A DNA stretch of 64,000 nucleotides from Hermetia illucens (GCF_905115235.1 NC_051854.1:21736001-21800000); one strand, 5' to 3'. Counted from the first letter of the stretch, positions 22,031 through 34,075 are shown. Notes: generated from the letters alone by a model not told the origin. Made by a program: numbers and translations.

Positions 22031-23090
22031 TTTTAGTACGAGGATATCAAACAGTTCTGTTGCGTTAATGACAAGAACGGTACTTTGCTTACCGACCGAC
22101 GAATCGCGATGGATAGATGGCGAGCATATTTCGAACAGATGTCAACGGAATGGTTTGTTCATCCTCCACTTCCACAAGCATTGACGATATTTAGAATATT
22201 TCCACCTGTCAGTGCCACTGAAGTCGAGGAAGCAATAAAAAGAAATGAAGTCGGGAAAAGCTACAGAGCCTGACGACCTCGCATCTGTGCTTTGGAAAGC
22301 GAAGTGCTGGGACTCAGTGAATTATTCAATTCAGGAAGGTAGAATACCATTTGACTGGCAAGAAAGTACTTCAGTTCTAATATGAAAAAAGAAAGGTAAT
22401 CCAGCAGAATGTTTAAATTACCGTCCGATCCGGTTGCTGTCCCATACCATGAAGAGTTTTGGACGTATTCTTGACAACCGTATTCGCGAAATCGTTCAAA
22501 TAACCGTAAATCAAGCTGGGTTTGTCAAAAACTGCGGAACTACTGAGCATTTGACCGTGTGCTACACGAACTCATCTGGTATGCTCTACGACAACCTTTA
22601 GTGCCAGAAGAACTCATGCGCTGGGTTCAATTGTTCCACCATGATCCGAAAAGTAAAGTTCGAAGTGTGGCGGATGGATCAAAACCGCTTCGAGTCTCTG
22701 TCGGTGTTTATCAAGGAAGCGCACTCTTGCCACTCCTCTTTGTTCTTATTATAGACACTGTGACACGAGATATCCAATGTCCAACATCCTAAATACTGCT
22801 TTATGCAGATGAAGTTTTTCTGACGTCTAATAACAAATTGATTTCGAGGAACTTGTCCAAAAATGGAATGATTGCCTCGTGCAACACGGTCTCAGTTTGA
22901 ATCTGAATTTTTCACGACCGTCATGTTTATGTAATTCGCGACAACTTTTGCACTTCTCAAGGTTGGTGTGAACATCAAAGTCGATGGTAAGCGACCAAAG
23001 GCCGGCCGGAACAACGGTGGTTTAATACGCTGGGTGGGAAATTTTGATGGAACAAAATTACGCAAGGCTAAAGAAAAAGAAGATTAGTAA
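22030..23090 (+). mobile_element. RTE-clade LINE fragment, RT with internal deletions
   Basis: Plus-strand pieces match RTE-type ORF2: LLTDRRIAMDRWRAYFEQ, ATEVEEAIKRNEVGK, GRIPFDWQESTSVLI, NYRPIRLLSHTMKSFGRIL, QAGFVKNCGTTEHL, HELIWYALRQPLVPEEL, VRSVADGSKPLRVSVGV, YQGSALLPLLFVLIIDTV and a worn catalytic box (LLYADEVF, usual YADDV). Soon after, VNIKVDGKRPKAGRNN and LIRWVGNFDG appear; in intact elements these lie far downstream, so the segment between RT and the C-terminus is deleted. A second short deletion removes block A. Several frame shifts. The VDGK-RPK segment also occurs, in minus orientation, in the RTE tail at 50758-51215. Confidence 0.85.
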
Positions 23091-23469
23091 GAGAAAAAGC
23101 GTCCGTCCGCGTACTCGTAAGATCATCAGTTTCAATTTTGTCGATTTTATCCAGGCCTTTATTTTATAAAGAAATAAAAAAGCTCAGCACCTATAACACT
23201 TGGAAGTATCCAAAAAATGCAAATTTGCTGGGTATCTTTCCGCAATGACTTCGGGCTTTTCTGGATTTCATATAATGTACCTATTTTGTTTAAGATATTT
23301 GTAAACAAAGAAGCCGAATGCTTCTTTGTCTATGAGGCTCAACAATGTGGTGGTAATGTGGCTATATTCAGTGTCTAACAAGTCAAAGCAGTCCACAGCT
23401 GTCAAGTAAATAGACACAACCTCCATGCTCAAGCTATTCAAGTCTACTTTGCTAAATCAGTTGTTCGTT

Positions 23470-25900
23470 TGGCTTATTGACCCGAAGCATATATATTCAG
23501 CTTTTTGATGAATTTTCCGAGTCGATTAGGGACCGCTACGTTGTAAGCTTTTATCCGAGCGTTTAACACCATGTTGTGTTGGGTTGTGGTCTGCAACGCG
23601 GTAAGTTGTCCGTGTCGGAGTTCCTCTACGTTCTTGTAGATCTTCTCGTTTACACTAGAGACTGTTGTCAATATTTTTTCCAGTAGGGTTTATAAGGTCA
23701 GGAAAATTCATCAATTTTGCGGGCAATATCCCTTTATTGCACATTACGTTCGACTTCAATGCTTTCCACAAATTTTTTTGGTAACATGACATTAACGACG
23801 GCAAACCCCTTTTTCCTGTGATCCATGATATCGTCTTGTGACCGTTCGTACTCTGCCATCGCTCCCAGGGTGAATGGCTCTAATTCAAGTCAGTAGGGTA
23901 TCTTTCTCCATTAAGGGAATCAATCCAAAGTTTCCTTGCCGACTTGGCTCGAGTTTGTGAATGATGTAGGCACCCTCGTGTCAACAAAAAAAATGATCTG
24001 GTGTCAGTCTTCAAGTCATCGGGAATATCGGAGATGGGTACAAGCGGTCTTGAATTCAAGCAGGTTTCCACTTGGCATGATACTGTAGTGAATTTTTCGA
24101 ATGTTGGTATTTTGGGCCCCGTTGAAAACGCATTCAAGGCTGCCAAAATGCTGCGTAGCAGTACGAATAAAACTCCGGGTTGCTCCATTATTTTTCAATA
24201 TTGCTTGTTGCATCTCCTTGTCCATCAGATTATTTACTCCAACGAAACTTCTACCATGATCGCTGTATATCTCGGCCTATAAACTTCTACTCCCGGCGTC
24301 CCTCTTAAAGGCGGCTAAAAACGCTTCCGTTCTTAGGTCACTTACTAGCTCCAAATATACGCCTTTGATCACCATACAAATAAAGATACAGAAATATCCG
24401 TATGGAGTTGTTGCTTGTCAACTTTGACATTCGGGTCTTGAATGGGCCGGCAGAGTCCACGCTACAGTGCAAGAAAGGTGGACTTGGTGTGATCCGGATT
24501 GTGACCATCACACCGATATATTTCATCACGTATTATTCTTTGATCATATATAATCCAGGATCACATTCTCAAAAGATTCCGTTCTACTATAGCGGTTCCA
24601 TGAAGGTTATTTTTATGTGGCTCTCGAATAATGCCAATAACGCTGAGAGAATTTCGTACCTTTTAAGTAGAAAGGCACACAGGGTTTTCACTGTTGAAAA
24701 TTCCTTGGTGTCTTCCATTTGCTCTTTAACAATGTGAAGAGTTTCGTTGTTGAATTTTTGCATTGGCACATGATTAGATGATTGGATCCCAATCTCTTGT
24801 TGCGAAAGCCAGGTAGGCAGTTGCGGATTGTCGTATATATCGCCATCGATTATTGCATCCATATATTCGTTCTTAGGTTACCGCATGTTCCAAAGAAAGT
24901 CTTCCAATATAGTTAGATGCTGCCGCTAAATTTTAGATGAGATACCGTTTCCTCCGTAGCGCTTTGTTAGTACCCAAGTAGGTATTGCATTTGTTTAATT
25001 TCACCAAGTGTGTGATTCGAGTGAATAACCGCCTTGAATATTTCTAAGAGCTGTTCCATTCCTTGTTAAGTTCTGGGAATACCATGATCTGAATAGTAGG
25101 CAGCTTTAGCAGCTCCTGAGATATGTACATTTGCGAGCTATGTTCGCTGTTGTCCAATATACCAGCGAACTCGTTAACAAGTAAATTGATGCGACCTATT
25201 TCACTGCCTCAACTTGTTTAGGATACCCAGCATATTTTCTACTTAATATTTATGGGCAATGATGAAAATGTTATCAACACATTTTCTCCAAACTTTAGAA
25301 AGCTGAACTTTGGAATGTAAATCATTCTAAATCCTCTATCTTCCTCTAAAAGTCATGAAGTCCCTTGTCATGGATATCCCAGAAAGTTTCATGAGCATAC
25401 CGATTTCCCGTATCTACGGCAAGGATGTGATATTCTTTCTAAGTGCGGTTCATTATGATACTTGAAAATAAAGTTTTACCGTCGAATAACACTAGCCGCT
25501 CATCCGGTGACATAAACTTCACATCCTAGGTTTACTGATGAGGTCCTAGTCTTAGAGTATTTTACAGGGGGTAGTAGTTTTCCACAACCTACCCAGCAGA
25601 AATTTGGTGATAGTTTGTGTGGACGACTTTGTAGTTGCTATAATTTCTCGAAATTCGTTACCAAGTTTCAGGATCTTAGATAGAAACTTTAGTCATGGCA
25701 GCGCGGATTCTTGATGACGTAGGGGTGTTCCTTCAACAATTTCTCTACCCTCTTAAATAAAACCGTTAAAAAGTGTTTCATCCTTAATTTAAAATATCTT
25801 CCCATCCGAGACTTTCCCTACATTGCCCCGTCATAATCTCTCACCACTACACTCTGTACTATCCGCTTTTAATGAGTATACACCAGTTTCATCCTTCGGT
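23470..25900 (-). mobile_element. BEL/Pao LTR-retrotransposon fossil
   Basis: The minus strand carries BEL/Pao pol remnants. The clearest is the integrase region at about 24225-23880, with motifs such as ILKNNGATRSFI, VETCLNSRPLVPISD and QTRAKSARKLW. A pre-integrase segment lies at about 24860-24590, and more weakly recognisable RT/RNase H-region sequence extends to about 25900. No LTR pair was found. It is broken in many places and old. Confidence 0.7.
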
Positions 25901-26039
25901 CCTTGTACAAACTTTCTTTGTTTTTGTGCTATCTTTCCTTGAGGGTTGGCTCGTTTTATGAGGAGAGAATATTAACGATATTATTTCGAGTTGATTCCTT
26001 CAATTCGCTGTTTTCAAATTGAATGTCTGCCTCAATATC

Positions 26040-27060
26040 GATAAGAATCGGTTCCTTCCTCTTGGAATGAAGCGTGATTCCCTAGGTGACTAACGACTTC
26101 TTTGGCAATAGAAGCTCAATTGAAAATTTTGAATCGCACTCTTTTAGAGTGTTTTGAAGAAGTTTGCCGCGACGTGAATGTGGTAAAGTACTCCGGTGGA
26201 ATCGAGAACAGAAACAACTTGGCAAATCAATCAAACGACTTCTGAATAGCAATAAGAATGAGGCATGGTTGAACTGCAAGAATCCACAGTGTGAATATAA
26301 GACTTTTAAGAAGTTCGAAACCATACTCTTTCAGAACATTCTATGAGGAATTGGAAAGTGAAAGACAGACTTCAAAGCTGTGCAGTGTCCTGAGCGGGAT
26401 AAGTCGGTCATGATGCACTCTTTTAGGAAACCGGATAGTTTTTTCTTTAGTAAACTCCTGAGCTGAATCAATACAGACTCTCTCGAAAGTATATTATTCG
26501 GTAGAAAAGCTGTAGAGGGAGAATTAGATGAAATAAAATTAGCAGCGGGGAAAACCGGAACAGCAACAGCTGCTGTTCTCTCCTTTGACTATCTTAAAGC
26601 CCATTGCCTGGATGGCATTTATTCAGCGATTCTAAACGAGGACATATCCCTCGACAAAAGATTAGGGTAGTCTTAATACTAGGGAAGAGAAAGAAAGAAA
26701 GAATTTCAGACAAATTGACTTAACATTATTCTCACTGGAATGTTTGAAGACTAGTTGAACATCACATTCGTGGGAAGGTGCCAAGTTCGCATTTACAAAA
26801 TGAAAACCAACATGATTACTAGCGCGGAAAGCCTTGTGGGTTCACTATGCCCCGCTTGATTTCCAAGAGTATTTTCAGTCTTCTAGATTGGAGTGTATGC
26901 GATCTGAAAAGTAGCAGCCTAGAATTCTTTTATCAAAAACAGGGAACAAGTTTCCCATAAGAACAAGTAGCAGAGTTTAAATGTCGCTAGACACCCCGAA
27001 CTCATCCAGTCGGAATTAGAAAAACAGACTGTGCTGATGTATTTCCCTTAACCCCATGCA
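26040..27060 (+). mobile_element. LOA-type LINE fragment
   Basis: Parallel in layout and wording to the longer LOA element at 40600-44750. Shared pieces include WNREQKQLGKSIKRLLN (there WNRELQRLRKS), the Lys-rich linker FKKFETILFQNIL, LKPIAWMAFIQRF, NFRQIDLTLFSLECLK (there NFRQMSLTSFSLKCLE) and TGNKFPIRTSSR (there TENKLPIMTGGS). The RT palm with the catalytic box and most of RNase H are missing. Several stops and shifts. Confidence 0.7.
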
Positions 27061-27399
27061 CATAAACACATACGGGAGTACAGTTCTGTCCTCGTGGTTG
27101 ATAAAAATCAACTGAAGGTAATCCTTTGGCCAAGACCAAACCTTTAGGTTCGTTATAGTCTTGCGGACTACCTTTCAAATCTGATAGCAAAGGGTTTTTT
27201 ACCTAAATCTGAGTGCTCCTTAGTGTGGTTTGAAAAAAACATTATTATTGTTGTTCTGTTTCAACGCCTCTCTGGATTAATGCTGGGAAGATGCCATCTA
27301 CTCCGAGGTTGTCCAGCTTCTGCTCTTACTTAGCAATAGATCTACTTCCCTGATTGATCCAATCCTTTCCGGTAAGTTTTCTAACCAATGTCTCCTCCG

Positions 27400-28305
27400 A
27401 AGTGTCACTTGCACAGGTATGTTGCGAAATCTACAGTTGATATTGGAATTTCTTCGTTTGATTGTCTCCAGGGATCGGTCGTCTACCCCAGTCGTGAGGA
27501 TTCTACCTTACCCTCCATCTTGCCTATGTAGACTCTCTTAATAGCGTATGGAGATTCTCATTCTGAGCGATTAGGAGGTCCATGAGGCTTTCCATCTCTA
27601 TTGCTGCGGCTTTTGGAAGAAACACTGTTGCCATCTGTGTTCCTGGAATATCATCCCCAGCATATGTAAACAATTCTGCTCATTCTCAGCTTGACAATTA
27701 AGGAAATATTAGCCTAAGCCACTCTGCAGTGTCCTCGGTCGCGCAGTCTACCAGTATGTGAGCTGGTTCGAATCCAGGTGAACACAAGCCTCGCAGTCCA
27801 TCCCTTGCACATTTGCCTAAAGACAAGCGCTTCAATAGTTTCCTGCTCGTCATGAGTGAGATTATTTTTGGGAATCGTTTTTCGAGGTATGACCAGTCGA
27901 ATACCCTTGACCGCACTAGCATAGTTAATGGCGAGCATTCTGATTCCTGCCTTCAGCCGACACCTACCAGGGTTTTCTCCCCTGTTGGGTTCAGGTTTGG
28001 GCCTCCTTAAGGGCCTCTTCTGATTGCAGGCTTTCGTGCAGATAACGCAATTACCATTTAGCACCTGCGAACTGAGGCCTGTCTCCTTCCTAATGTATAT
28101 TGACTTCAGACGTACTTTTGCTTGTCTTAGCTTTTTGAGCAGTGGCCTTCGTTGTTTGTTGCCCTCGCAGTGTACCACTGTTGACTTTGGATTCACTACT
28201 TGATGTTCCGACTTCTCCTTTTTTGGGTGTAATCACCTGCCTCTCAGTATTTCGGAGATGTGCCCCAACCTGGTTGGCGAGTTTATGTGCGGTATGAGGT
28301 CCCAC
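27400..28305 (-). mobile_element. LOA-like LINE ORF1 remnant
   Basis: The minus strand encodes a Lys/Thr/Ser-rich amino-terminal region from a Met at 28305 (KLANQVGAHLRNTERQVITP, then KKGEVGTSSSE), a middle part SAVKGIRLVIPRKT, the segment AHILVDCATEDTAEWLRLI (27770-27700) and further down TTGVDDRSLETIKRRN near 27480. Together these fit ORF1 of LOA-type LINEs, in which a similar 'DCxxxxTAEWL' segment is common. Two frame changes separate the pieces. It lies tail-to-tail with the plus-strand LOA ORF2 piece to its left, so these are two insertions. Confidence 0.6.
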
Positions 28306-28860
28306 TTATTTGGTTGTAGGTTTTTTTGTTTTAATACGTGTACTCATTTGATTCTTACGAGTATGCGGTTTAGGATGCCCACCGTGCCATAGCTCCTCGT
28401 AGTAAAGGTGACCAGGTACCAGTGAGGCTCGGTTCGAATACAGTCAGTTACTGCCGACTGCAAACTAGCCAATGGGCACGGTTCACATGACACCCCTCGA
28501 TTAAGGGAGGCGTTTTTTGGCCAGTCTAGATCCGTAGCATGTTGTTAATAGCAAGGCCACCTTTTATAGGGTGTGGCTTTCACCATTCACTAACGGTCTT
28601 GGTATACGAAAGGTTTGGCCCCTGGAAAGCCACACATCACCTTAGAAGAGAGACAGCTCACTCTCAGAGACAGATAGGTTGGTCCTAGGGATCCATGTTC
28701 CTTTGGAAACTACAGTTGGAATCCTGCTTATTCGAGTGTATCATCATTCAAGAAAATGATCTTAATGTATAACAGTATAACAGTCCTGCATACATCAGGA
28801 GCGCCTGAGTCATGATAGAGGTTCTTTCAAACTTAGCTGATTAAACTCGAGCCAAAACCA
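28306..28860. other. no gene recognised
   Basis: Sequence between the LOA ORF1 remnant and the 3' end of the Jockey/CR1 LINE. The left part may be 5' UTR of the LOA piece on the minus strand. A B-box-like ggttcgaatac at 28430 has no convincing A box. Confidence 0.35.
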
Positions 28861-30975
28861 ACCTTTTCATCTAATCAAATAACCAAAGAGCACGTTGCAC
28901 ATTTTCAAGAGCAACACAATCATAGTTACGGGAGGGTGATCAGATCACGAAGCAATACTCGAGGGTATTCCTCACGAGGGAATTGAAGAGAGCTAACGAG
29001 AGTTGGATGGAGTCAAAATCAGAGGAGGAGCGAAGTATAAAGCCTGACAATTTTGCTGCTCGATTGATGACATCGTGGCAATGGGTGTCAAAGCGGAGCT
29101 TATTGTCGAAAGTGACTCTGAGGTCTTGAGTGGAATTTAAGCAGGATAAGGAATGGCCGTTAAAAGAGTAGGAGAAAAAAGTGGGTGAGGATTTTAGGGA
29201 GTAACAAATAGAGTGACGCTTTCTCACGTTTAGCGCTAAGCCATTAATCGAGCAAAAACGAGCCACAGTGTCCAGGTTAGATTGAAGGGAAGCACAGCCT
29301 ATAGGCGATGATATAGCGGAAAACAGCTTAAGGTCGTCTGCATAGAGCAAACAGGGACAATTAAGGAGGGGAGGAAGATCGTCAATTAAAAATAAAAATA
29401 ATAAGGGACCCAGAATTGATCTCTGTGGGACGCCAGAAGGGGGGGGGGAAGCAGCGGGAAGTACAGCCGTCAAAAGAGACGCGGCAGGATCGATTGGAAA
29501 GGTAAGAGGCAAGCCATAAAACAAGTGGTATGGAAACATTTAGAGGCGAGTTTGGATAGAAGTATCTTATGATTTACAGTGTCGAAGGCTTTAGCGAAGT
29601 CAGTGTAAATAGAATGCACTTCTTGCCGTGAATTTAGGCATAAAGACAACGCACAGGAAGGTTAGAGAGGACAAGGTCAAGAGTGCAATCTAAGTGGTTT
29701 TTAGGAAGGTTAAACCGGAGGGCTTCAGGGGTGTACATGAAAGTGGATAGAGGAAGGGAAGGGTGGGTGGAGTTATTAGGGATGAGGGGAATGCCAGGAG
29801 TAATGGGCCAGGAGAGCATAGGAAGATTAAAGTCACCACAGACGATGAAAGGGAGTGAGGGAAGCAAAACGATTAGGACCTCTGATAATCTGTTGAAGGG
29901 AAAATATACACACGATATGATAAAGGGACATACGTTTGGCGGAAAGACACGTATGGTGACAGAATCGTAGGAGGAGGAGGAGGAACAGATGATTTCGGCA
30001 CGGAGAGGGGACTTCACAGCTATTAGGGCTCCTCCGCCAATTGTCTTGCCAAGCGCAGCCCAGTCTCTGTCACAACGAAAGACAGAGTAACTTTCGAGGA
30101 GCTCAAAATCTGAAATCCCGTCATCCAGTCAGGTTTCAGAAATGCAGGTGACATGATGTTGGACTCCTAAGGCAGACAGTTTGAAATCCGACAGCTTGGT
30201 CCTCAGACCCCTTACATTTTGGTAAAAGAGTGTATAGTTGTCGGAATCAAGTTCGAGGCACGCGGGCGGGCCGAAAATTTTCACGAAGTTTAGTCCTCTA
30301 ATAAGGCTTGACGAAGACCCCCTGTGGCCAACAGGAAGATTGGACGATAGCATCGAAGTGATGGGGATATCTTACTTTGGAGGAAGCTATCACTCCGTCA
30401 GGAGAGCCATCCTTCGTCAGCTTCACACATGAAACAGGTGACAAAGTTGAGTTGGTTTTGTTTTTGATATAGGCCAGAATTTCGTCAGACTTGGTGGAGG
30501 ACGCAAGTCTTGACACGAACACCTGTTTTGGCGGCGGGGCGACGTTCAATTGGGGGCCGCTCGGGCGACATGAGGTGGGAAAAGCCTGCGGTTCAGCGAT
30601 GGTGGGCGTCGATGACACACAGGAGGAAGCGTGTGGTGGTGTTAATGCAGCTATTATAGGGCAATCCCTAGAAGTGCGTAGTGCATCCGATGCTGAGTAG
30701 GGAACATGTCCCTTGGATGGAGGACGATTTTTCAGTTGACTAGCGGACGTCGTCGGGTTGATACAATCTTTTATAGACGCACTGGAATAGTGCGTGGCAG
30801 ATAGAGGTAGAGAATTAGTCGACCGGGACGATTTAGGTATGGCGCCAGTATTGTTGGCCGCAACCGCCGGTAAGGTATGAGCAGAGCCAGTCAGCGGAAT
30901 CTCATGAGCTGAGGCTACGCTGGTGCTCGATGAAGCAGCAGCTTGTGGGGGTAGAATTGTTATAAGAATATACAC
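28860..30975 (-). mobile_element. Jockey/CR1-group LINE, internally deleted, next to GNMT copy 2
   Basis: Minus-strand order: the ORF1 C-terminal part (30975-30298, Ser/Pro-rich, then KQVFVSRLASSTKSDEIL and PQGVFVKPY); endonuclease start LFYQNVRGLRTKL; SET-stop-LDD, where one TGA (30129-30131) replaces the usual Trp; endonuclease core FIVCGDFNLPMLSWP and LDCTLDLVLSN; then directly RT block A IYTDFAKAFDTVNHKILL (about 29600-29540), GVPQRSILGPLLF and the catalytic LLYADDLKLF (about 29350), and C-terminal NTLEYCFVI, ENVQRALWLF. The RT fingers, some hundreds of bases, are missing between endonuclease and block A. Few other breaks, so this looks like one of the younger LINEs here. Its 5' end is about 80 bases from the GNMT copy 2 stop codon. 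Confidence 0.88.
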
Positions 30976-31055
30976 GTGTTTTGTTTAAATCAGTAAAAAA
31001 TATACACATTTATTTATTAAAGATAAAAATTAAAGCTAAAATGTCATTCTTAAAC

Positions 31056-32211
31056 TTAGTTTGTAGTTTTTTCAATTAGATGGACATAATACGTTGGATT
31101 CGAGACTTCACTCAAAGGTTTGTAGTCCCCATACACTTGATGTGGAGCATTTTCTCCAAACACAGACTTTAAATTTCTGGTAAATTGTGGTAATGTGTGC
31201 GGATGGAATGAAAAGTGTAAATCGGTAGTATTGTCCCCTTCTCCCACGATGTAGTCTCTGGTCACCATTTTTGGTTTTGTGCCCTCGTAGTGGACTTTGG
31301 TATTAATACGGATGGGGGTATTCTGACTAGCCTGAAATTTTGTAATATTAAAATATATTATTCGTGTGAATCAATACTATAGGAAATTTAAAGTTTTTCG
31401 AAAAAATAATAAAGTTAGCGTTCATACTTACATTATAATAAACGTTGTTATGGTACTGAGTCTCAGAGGTGTCTCCTGCCTTCAAAATTGGTTCATAGTC
31501 TCTATGATCGATGACAAGTAATCCGCCAGGCTTAAGACACTTCCGGAAATTTTCAAAAGCTTGCTTGTGAGCCCTTTGATCACCATAAGTATCAAGCAGG
31601 TGGGAAAATGAGTTTCCGAGACATATGACTGCATCAAATCCTTCACCAATGTATGGTGCGATATCATCACAAATTGTTAGCCAGTTTCCAACTTTGATAA
31701 CTGAAATATTTGCATAGCATAAATTTCTTTGCACAAAAGGGCTTCAGGATTTTTTTATAATTATTCAGTTAGTGAAAGAAAAATAAGATAATATTGCTGC
31801 TAACTTACTCCAATTGTCAAAAGCTGGCTCCTTCCTTCGTTCCCATCGGGTATTAAACGCATGTTGAAGCATATGATCCGAACCATCTACAGACACGACT
31901 TCGAATCCTTCTTCCAGCAGCATTACAGAATCAACTCTTATAAGGAAACACCATCTTTCAGTACATTCTCCAAACTTTTCATCATTTATGAAATCTCACC
32001 CATTTCCTGCTGCAGCATCCAGTATCCGCTTGCAGCCATGTCTTTGCAACACTTCTACAAGGAACTTCTTAATATTTCCGGCCCGAGCCTCTGTATCACC
32101 AACGAAAATGTCCCAAATTTTCGCTGCTTTGCCATCAGCATATTGGTCATAGGCTCCATCCAAGGGAGTAGCGTCCGTTCCTGACTTGAAAATTGACTCT
32201 ACTATTGGCAT
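31056..32211 (-). CDS. glycine N-methyltransferase-like, copy 2 (compact paralogue)
   Basis: Exons on the minus strand: 32211-32000, 31936-31809, 31700-31432, 31331-31056, phases 2, 1, 0, giving 294 residues; introns are only 63, 108 and 100 bases. The GNMT scaffold is kept: [60 protein letters not shown] near the end. Differences from copy 1: the AdoMet loop reads DAAAGNG instead of DVACGTG, IDHRDYE replaces IDHRNYD, and FSFHPH replaces LSYYPH. Exon 3 is four codons longer than in copy 1 ([11 protein letters not shown] region) and equals copy 3. All frames are open and splice sites are canonical, so it is probably expressed. Whether it still methylates glycine is uncertain. Minus-strand AATAAA at 31018-31013 can end the transcript. 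Confidence 0.92.
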
Positions 32212-32236
32212 CTTGTTGGCTACGATGGAGAAAGCA

Positions 32237-32275
32237 GACTGACTAGCGCAACGATCGATGAATGCTGTTTAAATA
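32237..32275 (-). promoter_or_regulatory. core promoter of GNMT copy 2
   Basis: On the minus strand, TATTTAAA (32275-32268) is followed by an exact arthropod initiator TCAGTC (32242-32237) about 30 bases downstream. Transcription from the initiator A at 32240 would leave a 28-base 5' UTR before the start codon at 32211. Confidence 0.6.
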
Positions 32276-32734
32276 CGAATAGTAGGTTCGAAATATTCAG
32301 AGATTCTAAATTTCGCTAATCAAAATACGACATTAGTAATTAACGTTATCATTATCAAGTACATAAAGTTGGTCGCGCGATTTTTACTTACGTTTTCCAA
32401 ACAACCCTTGTTATTATTCATTGTGTGAAAAAAAGCGAACTCCTGAAATAAGCACTACTCATTGAATATAATTTGCGATTATCTTTGAAAGGAATGCTTT
32501 TTCATTCTCTTCAGTCCTAGTCCATTCACATGGTGTATTACGATTGGAAAACGTTTGCAGATAATTTTCAATAATGAGATTGTTTATTATTTTCAATTCA
32601 ATCATTGAGTTATGACTTAGCTGATACAAAGTATCTTTTCTTTGTTTTTAAAGAGTAAACAATTTTGCAAAGACATATCCGCTTCAGCTTAACAACATGC
32701 AAGAAGCACCAGAATTAGAGCGAGGTTACTTCGG
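32276..32734. other. upstream region of GNMT copy 2, nothing recognised
   Basis: AT-rich unique sequence between the GNMT copy 2 promoter and the 3' end of the RTE LINE. No ORF or repeat recognised. Confidence 0.4.
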
Positions 32735-34075
32735 ATCCATCATCATCATCAACGGCGTAACAAACGGTATCCGGTCTAGGCCTACCTTAATAAGGAACTC
32801 TAGCGTCGAGGTCCACCAATTCTATATCCCTAAAAGCTGCCTGGCGTCCTGACCTACACTATAGATATTGCCCTTACAGACTTGGAATATCCTTATCCAT
32901 ACGGATTAAGTGACCCGCCCACCGTAACCTATTGAGCCGAATTTTATCCACAACCAGACGATAGTGGTATCGCTTATAGATTTCGTCGTTATGTAGGCTG
33001 TGGAATTGTCCATCCCCATGTAGGGCCGAACGCGGCCAAGAGTTCACAATTTTTCTTGCTAAGGACCCAAGTCTCCCAGGAATACATGAGGACCGGAAAG
33101 ATCATTGTCTTGTACAGTAAGAGCTTTGACCCTATGGTGAGACGTTTCGCGCGAAATAGGCTCTGTTGGCTGCCAACAACCGTACGCGGATTTTATCATA
33201 ATAGCTGTTATTGGTTGTGATTTTCGACCCAAGGTAGAAGAAATTATCAACGGTCTCAAAGTTGTAGTCTCCTATCTTTATTCTTGCCGTTTGACTAGTG
33301 CGTTTGATGTTGTTGATTGGTTGGTTTTGGGTGTTGACGTTGCCACCATATATTTTGTCTTACCTTCATTGATGTGCAGTCCAAGATATCGCGGCGCCTG
33401 CTCGATTTGGATGAAGGCAGTTTGTACGTCCCAGGACGTTTTTTTCCATGATGTGGATATCGTCAGCATAGGCCAGTAGTTGGGTGGACTTAAAGAGGAT
33501 CGTACCTCTTGCATTTACCTCAGCATCATGGATCACTTAATCGAGGGCCATGTTAAAGAGGACAAATGATAGGACATCCCCTTGTCATAGATCGTTGTTG
33601 ATATCGAATGGTGTTGAGAGTGATCCTACTGCTTTTATCTGGCCTTGCTTATAAGTCAGAGTCAGTCTTATCAATTTCGCTGGGATACCGAATTCTGGCA
33701 TGGCCGTGTACAGTTTTGCCCTGGCTATGCTATCAGAGGCGGCTTTAAAGTGGATGAATAGATGGTGCAACTAATGTCCATATTCCAACAGTTTTTCCAT
33801 CGCTTGCTGCAGAGAGAAAATCTGATTTGTTGCTGATTTGTCTGGAGTGAAGCCTCTTTGATATGAGTCAATGGTGTTCTGGGCGAATGGGGCTATTCGG
33901 CCTAGCAAGATAGCGGAGCTTATCTTATAGAAGGTACTCAACAACGTGATACCTCTATAATTGCTGCACTGTGTGATATCTCCCTTTTTATGTATGAGAC
34001 AGATAATGCCTCTTTGCCAATCGTCGGGCATTGATTCGCTGTCCCATACTACTGGTCTACTGGTCGCCTCCATAT
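32735..34075 (-). mobile_element. RTE-clade LINE
   Basis: Minus-strand order: ESMPDDWQRGIICLIHKKGD, CSNYRGITLLSTFYKISSA, NTIDSYQRGFTPDKSATNQI, LQQAMEKLLEYGH, then FIHFKAASDSIARAKLYTAM (block A, usual DFKAAYDSI), FGIPAKLIRLTLT, a worn GLRQGD box, LAYADDIHIMEK (catalytic) near 33460, LHINEGKTKYM and NFFYLGSKIT-like sequence near 33240. The 3' end is ...ttgatgatgatga, the short TGA-type repeat tail typical of RTE elements. Frame shifts are few relative to the other LINEs. Its 5' end abuts LOA sequence, which it appears to have invaded. Confidence 0.85.

Noticed and set aside
28395-28445. B-box-like ggttcgaatac
   Set aside because: No A box at a suitable distance and no tRNA fold, so I do not call a tRNA or SINE.
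29683-30700. plus-strand open frames over the Jockey/CR1 LINE
   Set aside because: Antisense shadows of the endonuclease and ORF1 on the minus strand.
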